Assembly (NCBI GenBank): GCA_964463695.1
Contig: CAYXCZ010000020.1
Coordinates: 24,749 to 88,748, forward strand
Reading direction: 5' to 3'
DNA length: 64,000 nt
Origin: JALNZU01 sp964463695
GTDB taxonomy: Bacteria > Bacteroidota > Bacteroidia > Bacteroidales > F082
The notes under the pieces are model-generated. The model saw nothing but the letters and a program-made list of their open reading frames with translations, made no database searches and had not been told where the DNA came from. A program made the position numbers and the translations under genes. This document shows positions 8,376 through 17,171 of this stretch, piece by piece; within the stretch, counting starts at the first letter, position 1, and every line of letters begins with the position of its first letter.

Positions 8376-9404
8376 TTAGAAACGAATCAGCATTTTACCT
8401 TCCGACATTGACCCGAGATAATGTCGTAGTCCTTTTACCAGTTCATTCAAACTCACCTGAATACCAACAGGATTTAAAACCTCCTGTGAGAGGATCAATT
8501 TGGTTAGCAGTTCACTCGCTTCTTTAAGGGTTTGAAGGTTGTTGCGGGCAAACCACACATTAAGATCGAAGCCCATAATCGTTAGCTTTTTAAAGATCAG
8601 TTGTAATGCATTGATCCCCGAAATCTCTTTTCCTGAGAGGCCGCCATAAACGATGATCTGACTGTTTTCAGGAAGGTTTTTGGCTATGATGCCAGTTTGT
8701 TCGCCGGCAACAGCATCAAAAAATGTGGTAGGTTGATAGGTTTGCAATGTGGCCGCAATCTCTTCCTCAAAAGTAGGTTCAGAAGAAACGATTATAGCTT
8801 TGAATCCCTTACCGGAAAGCATTTCGGCAGTTTGTTTACGCCGAACAATAGCTACCACATCAATTCCATACATTTTACTCAATGCAAGAAGGTATTCACT
8901 TACTCTGCTGCCGGCAGCATTTACCAGAATTGTTTTACTCTTATTATTGCGTGCTGCCTGCATCAGTCCGTAGGCTGTAAATGGGTTGACAAAAAAAACA
9001 GCAGCCTGCTCCGGCGTAAACTGATCATGCGCAGGAAGTAATTGTTCAGGACTTGCAAGCATGTATTCGGCCCATGTCCCGTCACTATCGCCCTGAGCAA
9101 AACAAGATACCCGCTTTCCAATCCATTTGGAGGCATCCACACCTTCGCCAGTGTCCACTATAATGCCACAGCCTTCAAAGCCCGGCACTGCAGGCAATGT
9201 TTTAATCACATTGTAACCTCCTTGCATAAAAGCGATATCGGAGGGATTACAGGGTGCTGCTTCCATCTTGACTAAAAGAGCTCCGGCAGGCAACGATTTC
9301 AAGCTGCGTTCTACCACTCGAATGCTAAGTAAAGCTCTGAGGGTGTTTATGTTATAGACTGGTAATTCAGCTACCTGATATGTGAATGGATAAGAGATTT
9401 TCAT
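8376..9404 (-). CDS. Zinc-independent MDR oxidoreductase, enoyl reductase/quinone reductase type
   Basis: This 342-residue protein is a medium-chain dehydrogenase/reductase: an N-terminal GroES-like domain with CNPSDIAFMQGGY near residue 53, then a Rossmann domain (NAAGSRVSEYLLAL near 163 in place of the commoner AASAVG). The cysteine ligands of the structural and catalytic zincs are lacking, which places it with quinone oxidoreductases and MECR-type 2-enoyl thioester reductases. The NPSD segment favours the latter, but the substrate is unproved. It overlaps gmk by an ATGA junction and precedes nadD by 4 bp, so it sits inside a housekeeping operon. Confidence 0.82.
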   Translation of the reverse strand: MKISYPFTYQVAELPVYNINTLRALLSIRVVERSLKSLPAGALLVKMEAAPCNPSDIAFMQGGYNVIKTLPAVPGFEGCGIIVDTGEGVDASKWIGKRVSCFAQGDSDGTWAEYMLASPEQLLPAHDQFTPEQAAVFFVNPFTAYGLMQAARNNKSKTILVNAAGSRVSEYLLALSKMYGIDVVAIVRRKQTAEMLSGKGFKAIIVSSEPTFEEEIAATLQTYQPTTFFDAVAGEQTGIIAKNLPENSQIIVYGGLSGKEISGINALQLIFKKLTIMGFDLNVWFARNNLQTLKEASELLTKLILSQEVLNPVGIQVSLNELVKGLRHYLGSMSEGKMLIRF

Positions 9405-9982
9405 GGCTTTTCAAGGAAATCTTTTACAAGAATTGTAAGTTGTTCGCGGGCAATATTTAAATCATCGTTTATGAAAACCAGGTCGAATTGTGGAGCGTAT
9501 GTCATTTCCTGAGCTGCTTTTTGAACACGCTCATGGATACTGTCTTCGGCATCGCTGCAGCGGTTGCGAAGTCGTTGTTCAAGAACCTGAATCGAAGGGG
9601 CTTGAATGAAAATGCTGTAAGCGATTTCTCCAAAGTGTTTTTTTATATTTATCCCACCAACAACATCTACATCAAATATCAAATGTTTTCCATTACTGAG
9701 CGCTTTGTCAACTTCTTCGAGCAGCGTACCATAAAAAACACCTTCATATACCTCCTCCCATTCCAGAAATTCACCATTATCTATCCGTTGTTTGAAATCC
9801 TCCTTCGTTAAAAAGAAATAATCCTTGCCATGAACTTCATTGTCTCTTTTGGGGCGTGAGGTAGCCGAAACCGAGAATGCCAGTGAAGGAATTTGGTTCA
9901 GCAGATGTTTTACAAGTGTTGTTTTACCTGCGCCTGAAGGGGCTGAAACAACCAACATTTTTCCTTTTGAAGTGGATGTCAT
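9401..9982 (-). CDS. gmk: Guanylate kinase
   Basis: Gmk phosphorylates GMP to GDP with ATP. The P-loop APSGAGKTT is near residues 14-22, and the GMP-binding region contains SRPKRDNEVHGKDYFF and GEFLEW. I place the start at the ATG at 9982, one base after the yicC stop, giving 193 residues and the N-terminus MTSTSKGKMLVVSAPSG. A start at 10021 would add 13 residues and overlap yicC. The end overlaps the MDR gene by ATGA. Confidence 0.95.
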   Translation of the reverse strand: MTSTSKGKMLVVSAPSGAGKTTLVKHLLNQIPSLAFSVSATSRPKRDNEVHGKDYFFLTKEDFKQRIDNGEFLEWEEVYEGVFYGTLLEEVDKALSNGKHLIFDVDVVGGINIKKHFGEIAYSIFIQAPSIQVLEQRLRNRCSDAEDSIHERVQKAAQEMTYAPQFDLVFINDDLNIAREQLTILVKDFLEKP

Positions 9983-9983
9983 T

Positions 9984-10862
9984 TTAAAGCACATTAAAAA
10001 GTTGTTCCTTAATTTTCTCAAGTTCGTCCTTCATTTGCACTACGATACGTTGTATTTGGGCATCATTGGCTTTTGATCCTAAAGTGTTTATTTCACGACC
10101 AATTTCCTGCACGATGAAACCCAATTTTTTACCGGCATAATCCTCATCAATAGCTTCCATGAAGTAGTTACAATGTTGCCTGAGACGCACTTTTTCTTCG
10201 CTGATGTCTAACTTTTCAAGATAATATATGAGCTCTTGCTCAAAACGGTTTGGATCGAATTTCAGATGGTCGCTAACCTCCGATACGTTTTTCATCAAGC
10301 GGTTTTTAAGCAGCTCTGTTCGCTGGTTTTCAAAAGGAGTTACTTCATCTAAAAGACTGATGATCAAATTTATATGACTTAGGATATCAAGCTTTAATGC
10401 CTGACCTTCCTGCATACGAAAAGCATCGAATTCATGGAGAACTGACAAAGCTGTGGAGGTGAGAGCCTTTGACAAAGATTCAGGCAACATGACATCTCCG
10501 TCACCATTCGCAATCACGCCTGGAAATTTTAGCAATAATGAAGCCATATCCTGCGGTAATTGAATTCGAAGCGCATAGGCCATTTCATTGAGTTGCTCAA
10601 AAGCTGCTGCAGCAACTTCCCTATCGATACGCCCAACTTTTTTTAAATCGGAATCTTCAATTGTAACATAAAAGTCAACTTTTCCTCTTCTGACACTTTC
10701 AGAAATTCTGTTTCGTAAATCAAACTCCAATTGTTTCAAATCGGCAGGTAGGCGTAGGTTTAAATCTAACTGCTTACTGTTGAGTGATTTAATTTCCACT
10801 GTGATTTTCCCAGACCCCACTTGCTGTTGCTGTTTTCCATAACCTGTCATCGAACGTATCAT
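9984..10862 (-). CDS. yicC: YicC family endoribonuclease
   Basis: YicC-family proteins are endoribonucleases; E. coli YicC acts in small-RNA decay. The 292-residue product begins with the conserved MIRSMTGYGK and ends with the conserved helical part containing NTLGSKANDAQIQ and IKEQLFNVL. A longer frame from 10919 exists, but a good promoter -7 box (10879-10886) lies inside it, so the ATG at 10862 is preferred. It leads the operon with gmk, the MDR reductase and nadD. Confidence 0.94.
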   Translation of the reverse strand: MIRSMTGYGKQQQQVGSGKITVEIKSLNSKQLDLNLRLPADLKQLEFDLRNRISESVRRGKVDFYVTIEDSDLKKVGRIDREVAAAAFEQLNEMAYALRIQLPQDMASLLLKFPGVIANGDGDVMLPESLSKALTSTALSVLHEFDAFRMQEGQALKLDILSHINLIISLLDEVTPFENQRTELLKNRLMKNVSEVSDHLKFDPNRFEQELIYYLEKLDISEEKVRLRQHCNYFMEAIDEDYAGKKLGFIVQEIGREINTLGSKANDAQIQRIVVQMKDELEKIKEQLFNVL

Positions 10863-10878
10863 ACTTCTCAGTTTTTGG

Positions 10879-10912
10879 CAAATATACATGAATTGAGAGG
10901 CTGGACAACAAA
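10879..10912 (-). promoter_or_regulatory. Promoter of the yicC-gmk-MDR-nadD operon
   Basis: On the minus strand TTTG (10909-10912), a 22-bp spacer, then TATATTTG (10879-10886) match the Bacteroidota TTTG/TAnnTTTG pattern. The -7 box is 16 bp before the yicC ATG, so the leader would be short. Confidence 0.7.
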
Positions 10913-11060
10913 GATGCATTTGCTGTCATTTTTCAGATTTTTTAATGGATTTGATAGAGTTTTTTTATAAACACATATATATCAGTTGTTTAAATACTTT
11001 ATCAGCTTCGGCCACTCTGGCACTTTGCGAAGTCAAAAAAATTGTAATATTGCCATTGCT

Positions 11061-12494
11061 ATGAAAAGAATTGCACAAGCTTTCCTGATTTTTTTATTTA
11101 GTCTGGTCTTATTCCTGCCTGCACAGTCAGCGGATGAGATGCGAAAGATTGATAGTTTGAATCAACTCATCAAAAACCAAACTGGACAGGAACGATTGAA
11201 ATCGCTTATTGTGCTCACAGAAGCTTATCGCCTTGTGAGTTATGATGAGAGTTTGAAAACAGGGAACGAAGCTGTTAATTATGCTGATGTACAGGGCTTG
11301 ACAGAGATGAAGGCACTGGTTTTACGCACGCTTGGCCAAAGCGCTCAATGGGCTGGTGACTTTGATCTTGCCTTTGATTATTATCAGAAATCACTCGACA
11401 ATTACAGTCGTTTAAACAATCGGTCGGGAATGGCTCACATTTATAACATGATGGGCGATTTGAAGAATAATACCTCCGAGTATGATACTGCCTTAGTTTA
11501 TTTCGAAAAAGTTAATTCTCTTGCTAATGAACTGGGTAACGATACACTAATCGGAGCTTCATTCCAGAATAGGGGCATTGCGTGGTTTGAAACCGGCAGG
11601 CTCAACGAAGCCCATGATGCGTTTTACAGAGCTTCTATTTTATTTGCAAAGCTGAAGGATTCCATTCCTTATGCACAATCGGTGATGAATATGAGTCAGG
11701 TTTTATGGCAGTGGGACCAAAACGATGAAGCTGTAGAAAAACTTCTAACTTCAATTGGTATAGCTGAACGTCATCAGCAATTGGAAATCCTTTCAAAAGC
11801 GTATACTAATCTTGGTTTGATTTATTACTATGATGAAGGCAATTACAGCCTCGCTTTGGATTATTATTCAAAAGCGTTGAACATTAGGGAACAGAAAGGA
11901 TATCCAATACCTATCGCAAATATTCTGGTGAATATTGCCAATGTTTATGTTGCACAAAAAAACTTTCAGGAGGCTTTTCAGAATTATGGTCGCGCCCTGA
12001 AAATTTATGATTCTTCCAATGCGGTTCAAGGTATTGTGCGCACCCATTTTCATCTTGGTGAGGCACATCATGATAATAAAGAATACAAACTTTCCAATCA
12101 ACATCTGGAAAAATGCCTCTCCAAAGCTCAGCAATTTGGAATTATCTCCTACAATTCCATTGCAACGGACCTCATAATGCAAAACTATATAGCATTGAAC
12201 GACTTCGCTGCTTTTCAGACCTATTTTCAACAGTACAAAGCAGAAAAAGACAGTCTTGAAGATGCTTATAATCAGCTCCAGGCCAAAGAAGCAAAGTTTC
12301 GGCTGCTTTCAGAGGAGCTGCAACAATTGTCGGATTCAAGAAGAGAAGAGAATGAAAAAATCAATCATAAACTACGGACCTACAATTATTTAACAGCTGC
12401 TATTATTGGTTTGATTTTGTTTAGTCTTCTGATGTTGCTTATAAGAAGAAGCGTAAGAAAGGCATACAAAAAGCCTTCGCAGGATGTTGTTTGA
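11061..12494 (+). CDS. TPR-repeat sensor-like membrane protein without an output domain
   Basis: The 477-residue product begins with a signal peptide (MKRIAQAFLIFLFSLVLFL, then AQSAD). Five to six tetratricopeptide repeats follow at about residues 35-385, then a coiled coil rich in E and Q (about 395-440), one membrane helix (TAAIIGLILFSLLMLLI) and a basic tail of about 20 residues. In Bacteroidota this layout normally continues into a histidine kinase or LuxR-type domain; here it stops. The TPRs would be periplasmic and bind proteins. The ATG at 11061 is preferred over a start at 10986 because it begins the signal peptide. A TAATATTG box at 11045-11052 is a weak promoter candidate. Confidence 0.8.
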   Translation: MKRIAQAFLIFLFSLVLFLPAQSADEMRKIDSLNQLIKNQTGQERLKSLIVLTEAYRLVSYDESLKTGNEAVNYADVQGLTEMKALVLRTLGQSAQWAGDFDLAFDYYQKSLDNYSRLNNRSGMAHIYNMMGDLKNNTSEYDTALVYFEKVNSLANELGNDTLIGASFQNRGIAWFETGRLNEAHDAFYRASILFAKLKDSIPYAQSVMNMSQVLWQWDQNDEAVEKLLTSIGIAERHQQLEILSKAYTNLGLIYYYDEGNYSLALDYYSKALNIREQKGYPIPIANILVNIANVYVAQKNFQEAFQNYGRALKIYDSSNAVQGIVRTHFHLGEAHHDNKEYKLSNQHLEKCLSKAQQFGIISYNSIATDLIMQNYIALNDFAAFQTYFQQYKAEKDSLEDAYNQLQAKEAKFRLLSEELQQLSDSRREENEKINHKLRTYNYLTAAIIGLILFSLLMLLIRRSVRKAYKKPSQDVV

Positions 12495-12575
12495 ATCGAT
12501 TTTTACACTTGTGAGTTTCGATATATAATAAAGCCCACTACTAACTATTTCAGACTAATATTAAACAACCACAAC

Positions 12576-13709
12576 ATGAAAAAATTCTATTTAACAAGCT
12601 TAATTCTCTTGTTGTTTTATCAGACAACCGTTTTTTGCCAAACAACCTTTAGCTTTCAACATAATGGAATTAACCGCACCTATATTTTATTTGTTCCAGA
12701 AAACAATGTAAAAGGAGAGGCTATGCCACTGTTACTGGCTTTGCATGGCTTTACTCAAAACGGACAAACTATGATGCAACTTTCTGGTTTCAATGATCTT
12801 GCAAGTGAATATAATTTCGTGGTGGCTTATCCTTACGGTGTTGGAACATCTTGGAATGTTGGAGTTACCGGAGGTTCAACCGCAGATGATGTTGGTTTTT
12901 TAAGTGTGTTGATTGACAGTATAGCCATGAAAACAACGATTGACCAGAATAGGGTATATGCAACTGGTTTTTCCAACGGGGGATTCATGTCGTACCGTCT
13001 TGCTTGCGAGGCTTCAACAAGGATTGCTGCAATAGCCTCTGTTGCAGGTACGATGGCCGTTGCAACCGCAAACGCATGTTTTGCCGAGAGGGCTGTTCCG
13101 GTTATGCATATACATGGGACCAGCGATTTTATTGTGCCTTACAACGGAAATGGCAGTTTTCAATCGGTAAATGCAACTATGGAATACTGGAACACACAGA
13201 ACGGTTGTCCATCGGATCCCACGTTATTTACCTACCCTGATATCGTTTCAGAAGGATCGACAGTAGAGGCATCAGTTTGGGATTCATGTAATAATGAAAC
13301 AGAAAACAGGTTGTTGAGAATCATTAATGGAGGCCATACTTGGCCTGGAAATTCAGGCTCAGGAGGCATTGGAATAACAAATATGGATATAAGCGCTTCA
13401 GCTGAGATATGGACTTTTTTGAGTCGCTTTAGTTTGAGTTCCCCGGTTGGGATTACTACATTTCACGGTAAGCAACCGTTTACAGTAACACCAAATCCTT
13501 ATAGTAGCGGCTTGCTTTCTCTTTTTTGCGATGCCACCGAAGCAACATTGAAAATTGTTGATATTCATGGAAGACTGAGAGTTTCGCGCCAAATTAATTT
13601 TAGTAACGGTAAAGCCTTCTATAATCCAGAACCACTTGAAAAGGGGCTTTATTTGTTAGTCCTTTCAACCGGGAAAACACAAAGCAGCACGAAACTGATA
13701 GTATGGTAG
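12576..13709 (+). CDS. Secreted polyhydroxybutyrate-depolymerase/feruloyl-esterase-like enzyme with T9SS sorting domain
   Basis: This 377-residue protein is an exported alpha/beta-hydrolase of the LpqC/PHB depolymerase family. It has a signal peptide (residues 1-21), the oxyanion region ALHGFTQNG, the nucleophile elbow GFSNGG (Ser133), Asp184 in GTSDFIVPY and His254 in GGHTWPG. After about residue 290 a 75-residue type A T9SS sorting domain follows (TPNPYSSG, IVDIHGRL, LEKGLYLLVLS, ending KLIVW), so the enzyme should be secreted through the outer membrane. The substrate may be a polyester or a feruloyl or acetyl ester on plant polysaccharide; the sequence does not tell. Confidence 0.9.
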   Translation: MKKFYLTSLILLLFYQTTVFCQTTFSFQHNGINRTYILFVPENNVKGEAMPLLLALHGFTQNGQTMMQLSGFNDLASEYNFVVAYPYGVGTSWNVGVTGGSTADDVGFLSVLIDSIAMKTTIDQNRVYATGFSNGGFMSYRLACEASTRIAAIASVAGTMAVATANACFAERAVPVMHIHGTSDFIVPYNGNGSFQSVNATMEYWNTQNGCPSDPTLFTYPDIVSEGSTVEASVWDSCNNETENRLLRIINGGHTWPGNSGSGGIGITNMDISASAEIWTFLSRFSLSSPVGITTFHGKQPFTVTPNPYSSGLLSLFCDATEATLKIVDIHGRLRVSRQINFSNGKAFYNPEPLEKGLYLLVLSTGKTQSSTKLIVW

Positions 13710-13795
13710 ATTGAGAGACTTAGCAAGGTTTTTGAATATAAGATGCTACAAAACAATATCATAGCAATTTGTAAAAAAAACCTTGATTACAACAA

Positions 13796-13823
13796 AAAAG
13801 CCGGAACAATTTGCCCGGCTTTT
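13796..13823. terminator. Bidirectional terminator between the esterase gene and queA
   Basis: AAAAGCCGG (13796-13804) pairs with CCGGCTTTT (13815-13823) around a 10-base loop, giving a G+C-rich stem with A and T tracts at its base. It serves the two converging genes. Confidence 0.85.
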
Positions 13824-13845
13824 GAATTTATACTTTTGGAGGTAA

Positions 13846-14895
13846 TTACAGAATGAGCATAGCGTCGCCGTATGTGAAAAAGCGATACTTTTCGGCAACA
13901 GCTTCTTTGTAGGCACGCATCAGGAAATCGTAATCCGCGAAAGCGGCCACTTGCATCATCATAGGTGATTTTGGCATATGGAAATTTGTTACCATAGCAT
14001 CAGCCATACCGAAATCGTAAGGAGGAAAGATAAAACGATTCGTCCAGCCTTTGTATGGTTTGATACGACCTGCAATCGTAACTGCCGTCTCAAGAGCCTT
14101 CATTGTGGTTGTCCCAACTGCAACAATGCTGTTGCCGCGGGCCTTACCTTCATTAATAGCCTGAGCGTTTGTTTCATCGATATACATTTCTTCAGAATCC
14201 ATTTTATGTTTTGTAAGGTCTTCAACCTCAATGGTTCGGAAGTTGCCCATCCCCGTGTGAAGTGTTACTTCGGCAAAAGAAACACCAATAAGCTCGAGTC
14301 TTTTCATCAGTTCGCGGCTGAAGTGCAGACCTGCAGTTGGGGCAGCAATTGCGCCTTCGTGTTTGGCAAAAATAGTTTGATAGCGTTCGGCATCTTCTGG
14401 TTCAACTTCTCTTTCATGAATTTTGGGCAAGGGTGTTTTGCCAAGTGAATAGATTGTTTTCTTAAATTCTTCGTAAGGGCCATCGAATAAGAAACGCAGT
14501 GTCCTTCCACGGGAAGTTGTGTTGTCAATAACTTCGGCAACTAACGATTCGTCATCGCCGAAATAGAGTTTGTTGCCGATACGGATTTTACGTGCAGGAT
14601 CAACGAGCACATCCCATAAGCGGCTTTCGCGGTTGAGTTCCCGCAAAAGGAACACTTCGATTTTTGCACCAGTTTTTTCCTTTTCGCCATACAAACGGGC
14701 AGGAAATACCTTTGTGTTGTTCAAAACGAAGATGTCGCCATCTCTGAAGTATTCCAGGATGTCTTTAAAGATGCGGTGTTCAATGGTTTGATCTTTACGA
14801 TTCAAAACCATGAGCCGTGACTCATCTCTGTTTTTTGGAGGGTGACTTGCAATAAGATTTGCGGGCAGGTTAAACCTGAATTGAGATAGTTTCAT
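13846..14895 (-). CDS. queA: S-adenosylmethionine:tRNA ribosyltransferase-isomerase
   Basis: QueA transfers and isomerises the ribosyl part of SAM onto 7-aminomethyl-7-deazaguanine in tRNA, giving epoxyqueuosine. The 349-residue protein carries the usual N-terminus (FRFNLPANLIASHPPKNRDESRLM), LNNTKVFPARL, GKTPLPKI, APTAGLHF and TLHTGMGNFRTI, and AVGTTTMKALE near the end. It is of full length. It is downstream of truB by 145 bp and seems to have its own promoter. Confidence 0.96.
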   Translation of the reverse strand: MKLSQFRFNLPANLIASHPPKNRDESRLMVLNRKDQTIEHRIFKDILEYFRDGDIFVLNNTKVFPARLYGEKEKTGAKIEVFLLRELNRESRLWDVLVDPARKIRIGNKLYFGDDESLVAEVIDNTTSRGRTLRFLFDGPYEEFKKTIYSLGKTPLPKIHEREVEPEDAERYQTIFAKHEGAIAAPTAGLHFSRELMKRLELIGVSFAEVTLHTGMGNFRTIEVEDLTKHKMDSEEMYIDETNAQAINEGKARGNSIVAVGTTTMKALETAVTIAGRIKPYKGWTNRFIFPPYDFGMADAMVTNFHMPKSPMMMQVAAFADYDFLMRAYKEAVAEKYRFFTYGDAMLIL

Positions 14896-14973
14896 TTGCT
14901 TAATCTTTAATTTACCAACTTGATTTTAAAAAAATCCACCAACTTTTTTAAGCATTTTAAGGAGTGAAGGCCG

Positions 14974-15005
14974 CAAAGGTAATTCAGCAGAGAGGCGATG
15001 TCAAG
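14974..15005 (-). promoter_or_regulatory. Promoter of queA
   Basis: On the minus strand CTTG (15002-15005), a 20-bp spacer and TACCTTTG (14974-14981) fit the Bacteroidota promoter with one mismatch in the -33 box. The leader to the queA ATG would be about 70 nt. Confidence 0.65.
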
Positions 15006-15040
15006 AGGAGAATGTAAAAAATGGCTTGATCACTTGGAAC

Positions 15041-15793
15041 TTATGTCAAAGAAGATCCATTTTCTGAAGCTGAAACCGTTTCTTGCCCAGCAATATTTTG
15101 TGGGTTTTGAGAGGCTAACAACTCTCTTAACTGCTCGAGGCTAAGGGCATTTTCAACAGAGAATTTACCAATATGGGTGCGGCGAAGTGCAGTCAGGCAG
15201 GCTCCATTTTGAAGTGATTTACCAAAATCATGTGCCAGGCTTCTTATATATGTTCCTTTAGTACAGTCAATTACAAAATCAACATCAGGAATTTGAATGT
15301 TATCCAGTTCAAAGCGGCTTATGGTGACAACACGAGGTTGTAACTTTACCTCTTGCTGTTTTCGAGCATAATTGAAAGCCCTTTTTCCATCAATTTTTAT
15401 GGCCGAAAAAATTGGTGGAAACTGGGAGATGGTACCAGTGAAAATTTTTCTGGCTTGCTGAAGTGATTCTTGTGTCAGGTGGTCGGTCGGGAAGGTTTCA
15501 TCAGCTTCAGTTTCCAGATCAAAGGAAGGGGTTGTCATCCCAAGACGTAAGGTACCGGTATAAGTTTTATCCTGATCCTGAAACGATTGAATCTGTTTTG
15601 TCATCTTTCCTGTACAGACGATGAGCAGTCCGGTGGCAAGAGGATCAAGTGTTCCTGCATGCCCAACTTTAAGTTTTGGAATGTGTAAGTGCCTGCGAAT
15701 GAGTACTCTTAAATGATTTACAACATCAAAGGAAGTCCAGCCAACGGGCTTGTCAATGAGCAATAGTTCGCCCGCTTCAAAATCAAACTGCAT
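15041..15793 (-). CDS. truB: tRNA pseudouridine(55) synthase
   Basis: TruB converts U55 in the T-loop of tRNAs to pseudouridine. The 250-residue protein has IDKPVGWTSFDVVN, the catalytic-Asp motif GHAGTLDPLATGLL, the SQFPPIFSAIKIDGKRAFNYAR region (split here) and the CTKGTYIRSLAHDFG segment. A short Ser/Glu-rich C-terminal tail follows the core. Its start codon shares one base with the uppP stop, showing tight coupling. Confidence 0.96.
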   Translation of the reverse strand: MQFDFEAGELLLIDKPVGWTSFDVVNHLRVLIRRHLHIPKLKVGHAGTLDPLATGLLIVCTGKMTKQIQSFQDQDKTYTGTLRLGMTTPSFDLETEADETFPTDHLTQESLQQARKIFTGTISQFPPIFSAIKIDGKRAFNYARKQQEVKLQPRVVTISRFELDNIQIPDVDFVIDCTKGTYIRSLAHDFGKSLQNGACLTALRRTHIGKFSVENALSLEQLRELLASQNPQNIAGQETVSASENGSSLT

Positions 15794-16572
15794 TAAACAA
15801 CACTTAATTCATAACCAAGGGCTACCATTAGGAGAATGATAAGACCAACAATAATTCTGTAATAACCAAAATACTTGAATCCATAACGGGTAAGAAGGCT
15901 GATGAAAGTTTTGATGGCAATTAATGCTACCACAAAAGCAACCAGATTACCCAAAAGAAGGATGTTGATATGTGATGCTTCGATGCTTTGATAATTTTGC
16001 AGGAGCTTGTATCCGGCAGCGGCAAACATCGTTGGTACGGCAAGAAAGAATGAAAATTCGGCGGCTGTTTTTCGGTCGAGATTTTGAGTCATACCGCCAA
16101 TAATGGTAGCTGCTGACCTCGATACACCTGGTATCATGGCAATGCACTGGTAAAGCCCGATTTTAAAAGCTGAAGGGTAACTAATTTGTTGGCTTTTAGC
16201 TGGTTTTTGAAACCATTTGTCAACAAAAACCAATACAATACCGCCCAATACAAGCATAACAGCAACCACAACCACATTTTCAAGCATTTGATCAATAAAA
16301 TCACTTGCAAGAAAACCAATAACTGCGGCTGGAATGAAAGCTATAAAAAGCGTGTAGTAAAACTTCATGCTCTGAAAAAACCGTTTCCAATATAACACTA
16401 CCACAGCCAAAATGGCTCCAAACTGAATATTTACAGTAAATGCTTTGACAAAATCATTGATTTCCATTCCAAGCAACTCCTGTGTAATAATCATATGGCC
16501 AGTAGAAGAAACCGGAAGAAATTCTGTCAGGCCTTCGACAATAGCAATAATAATGGCTTCAAAAATACTCAT
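15793..16572 (-). CDS. uppP: Undecaprenyl-diphosphatase UppP/BacA
   Basis: UppP dephosphorylates undecaprenyl diphosphate to recycle the lipid carrier of wall synthesis, and its excess gives bacitracin resistance. The 259-residue multi-pass membrane protein has the two signatures EGLTEFLPVSSTGH (residues 14-27) and PGVSRSAATI, which together form the active site. It lies between DUF3098 and truB, the usual order in Bacteroidota. Confidence 0.96.
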   Translation of the reverse strand: MSIFEAIIIAIVEGLTEFLPVSSTGHMIITQELLGMEINDFVKAFTVNIQFGAILAVVVLYWKRFFQSMKFYYTLFIAFIPAAVIGFLASDFIDQMLENVVVVAVMLVLGGIVLVFVDKWFQKPAKSQQISYPSAFKIGLYQCIAMIPGVSRSAATIIGGMTQNLDRKTAAEFSFFLAVPTMFAAAGYKLLQNYQSIEASHINILLLGNLVAFVVALIAIKTFISLLTRYGFKYFGYYRIIVGLIILLMVALGYELSVV

Positions 16573-16574
16573 AA

Positions 16575-16841
16575 TCAGTTCTTTGGCTTCTTCATAATGG
16601 CATATATCTCGATGACATAGCCTGCAAGAACAAGTAAAGGAGCTAATGTAAGACGCTGGAAACTAAAGATACCTTTGCTAAAAACATCGGGATCATTTGA
16701 GCCACCACCTGCCATGAGTAAAAAACCAATAACGATAAATGCCAAACCTATGATCACCCATTTGTAATTTTCACGATCAAAAGCAAATTGACGTTCATCT
16801 GCGGGTTCGGTTGAAACCGGTTTAGTGTTTTTTGTTGACAT
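16575..16841 (-). CDS. DUF3098 family small membrane protein
   Basis: This 88-residue protein has two membrane helices (about 29-46 and 62-80) joined by GGSNDPDVF and a basic C-terminus. It belongs to DUF3098, a Bacteroidota family found just before uppP and often after ftsX. Its function is unknown. It stops 2 bp before the uppP start. No ftsX precedes it here; instead a divergent regulator gene lies beyond a 330-bp gap. Confidence 0.88.
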   Translation of the reverse strand: MSTKNTKPVSTEPADERQFAFDRENYKWVIIGLAFIVIGFLLMAGGGSNDPDVFSKGIFSFQRLTLAPLLVLAGYVIEIYAIMKKPKN

Positions 16842-16858
16842 TTTCAGTGAATTTGAAG

Positions 16859-16866
16859 CAAAATTA
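16859..16866 (-). promoter_or_regulatory. -7 box of the DUF3098-uppP-truB operon
   Basis: The minus strand reads TAATTTTG, matching TAnnTTTG, 17 bp before the DUF3098 ATG. A TTTG occurs 15 bp further upstream, shorter than the usual 19-21 bp spacing. Confidence 0.5.
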
Positions 16867-17113
16867 ATTGTTTTTCCCGTTCAAACCTTGTTTTTGCTTT
16901 TTTTATGAAGAGTTTTCGAACTGAGTCAGGTATTTTCGTTCAAAATTTTGTTTAAACTGCATTGCAATTATTGCTATACGTTTCAATAGCGTAGAAACAA
17001 ATTTTTCAATAATTCAACTTTATTCTTTTTTGAATGACATTTTTTTGGACAGCAATATCTGATTTGCAGAATTTAGAATGATTTAAAATAGTGATATCTA
17101 AAATTACCACTTA

Positions 17114-17127
17114 TTGACATAAATCAA
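17114..17127 (+). promoter_or_regulatory. FNR-type operator
   Basis: TTGAC-ATAA-ATCAA differs by one base from the FNR consensus TTGAT-N4-ATCAA. It ends one base before the -7 box of the FNR-like gene, in the promoter spacer, where a bound regulator would block transcription. It may therefore be an autorepression site. Confidence 0.6.
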
Positions 17128-17128
17128 C

Positions 17129-17136
17129 TATTTTTG
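17129..17136 (+). promoter_or_regulatory. -7 box of the FNR-like regulator gene
   Basis: TATTTTTG matches TAnnTTTG and lies 35 bp before the ATG at 17172. The upstream half of this promoter is covered by the FNR-type box. Confidence 0.55.
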
Positions 17137-17171
17137 TACTTTAGATCAATTCTTATTAATAGAAATATTCA

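Larger units (their letters stand above)
16842..17171. other. Divergent intergenic region, uppP operon / FNR-like gene
   Basis: This 330-bp AT-rich gap has a minus-strand -7 box at 16859-16866, and at the other end an FNR-type box (17114-17127) and plus-strand -7 box (17129-17136). The middle has no reading frame or hairpin that I can support. Confidence 0.6.

Noticed and set aside
13978..14448. A 156-residue plus-strand frame with many Cys and His
   Set aside because: It is antisense to queA, whose motifs are intact; the composition is a by-product of queA codons.
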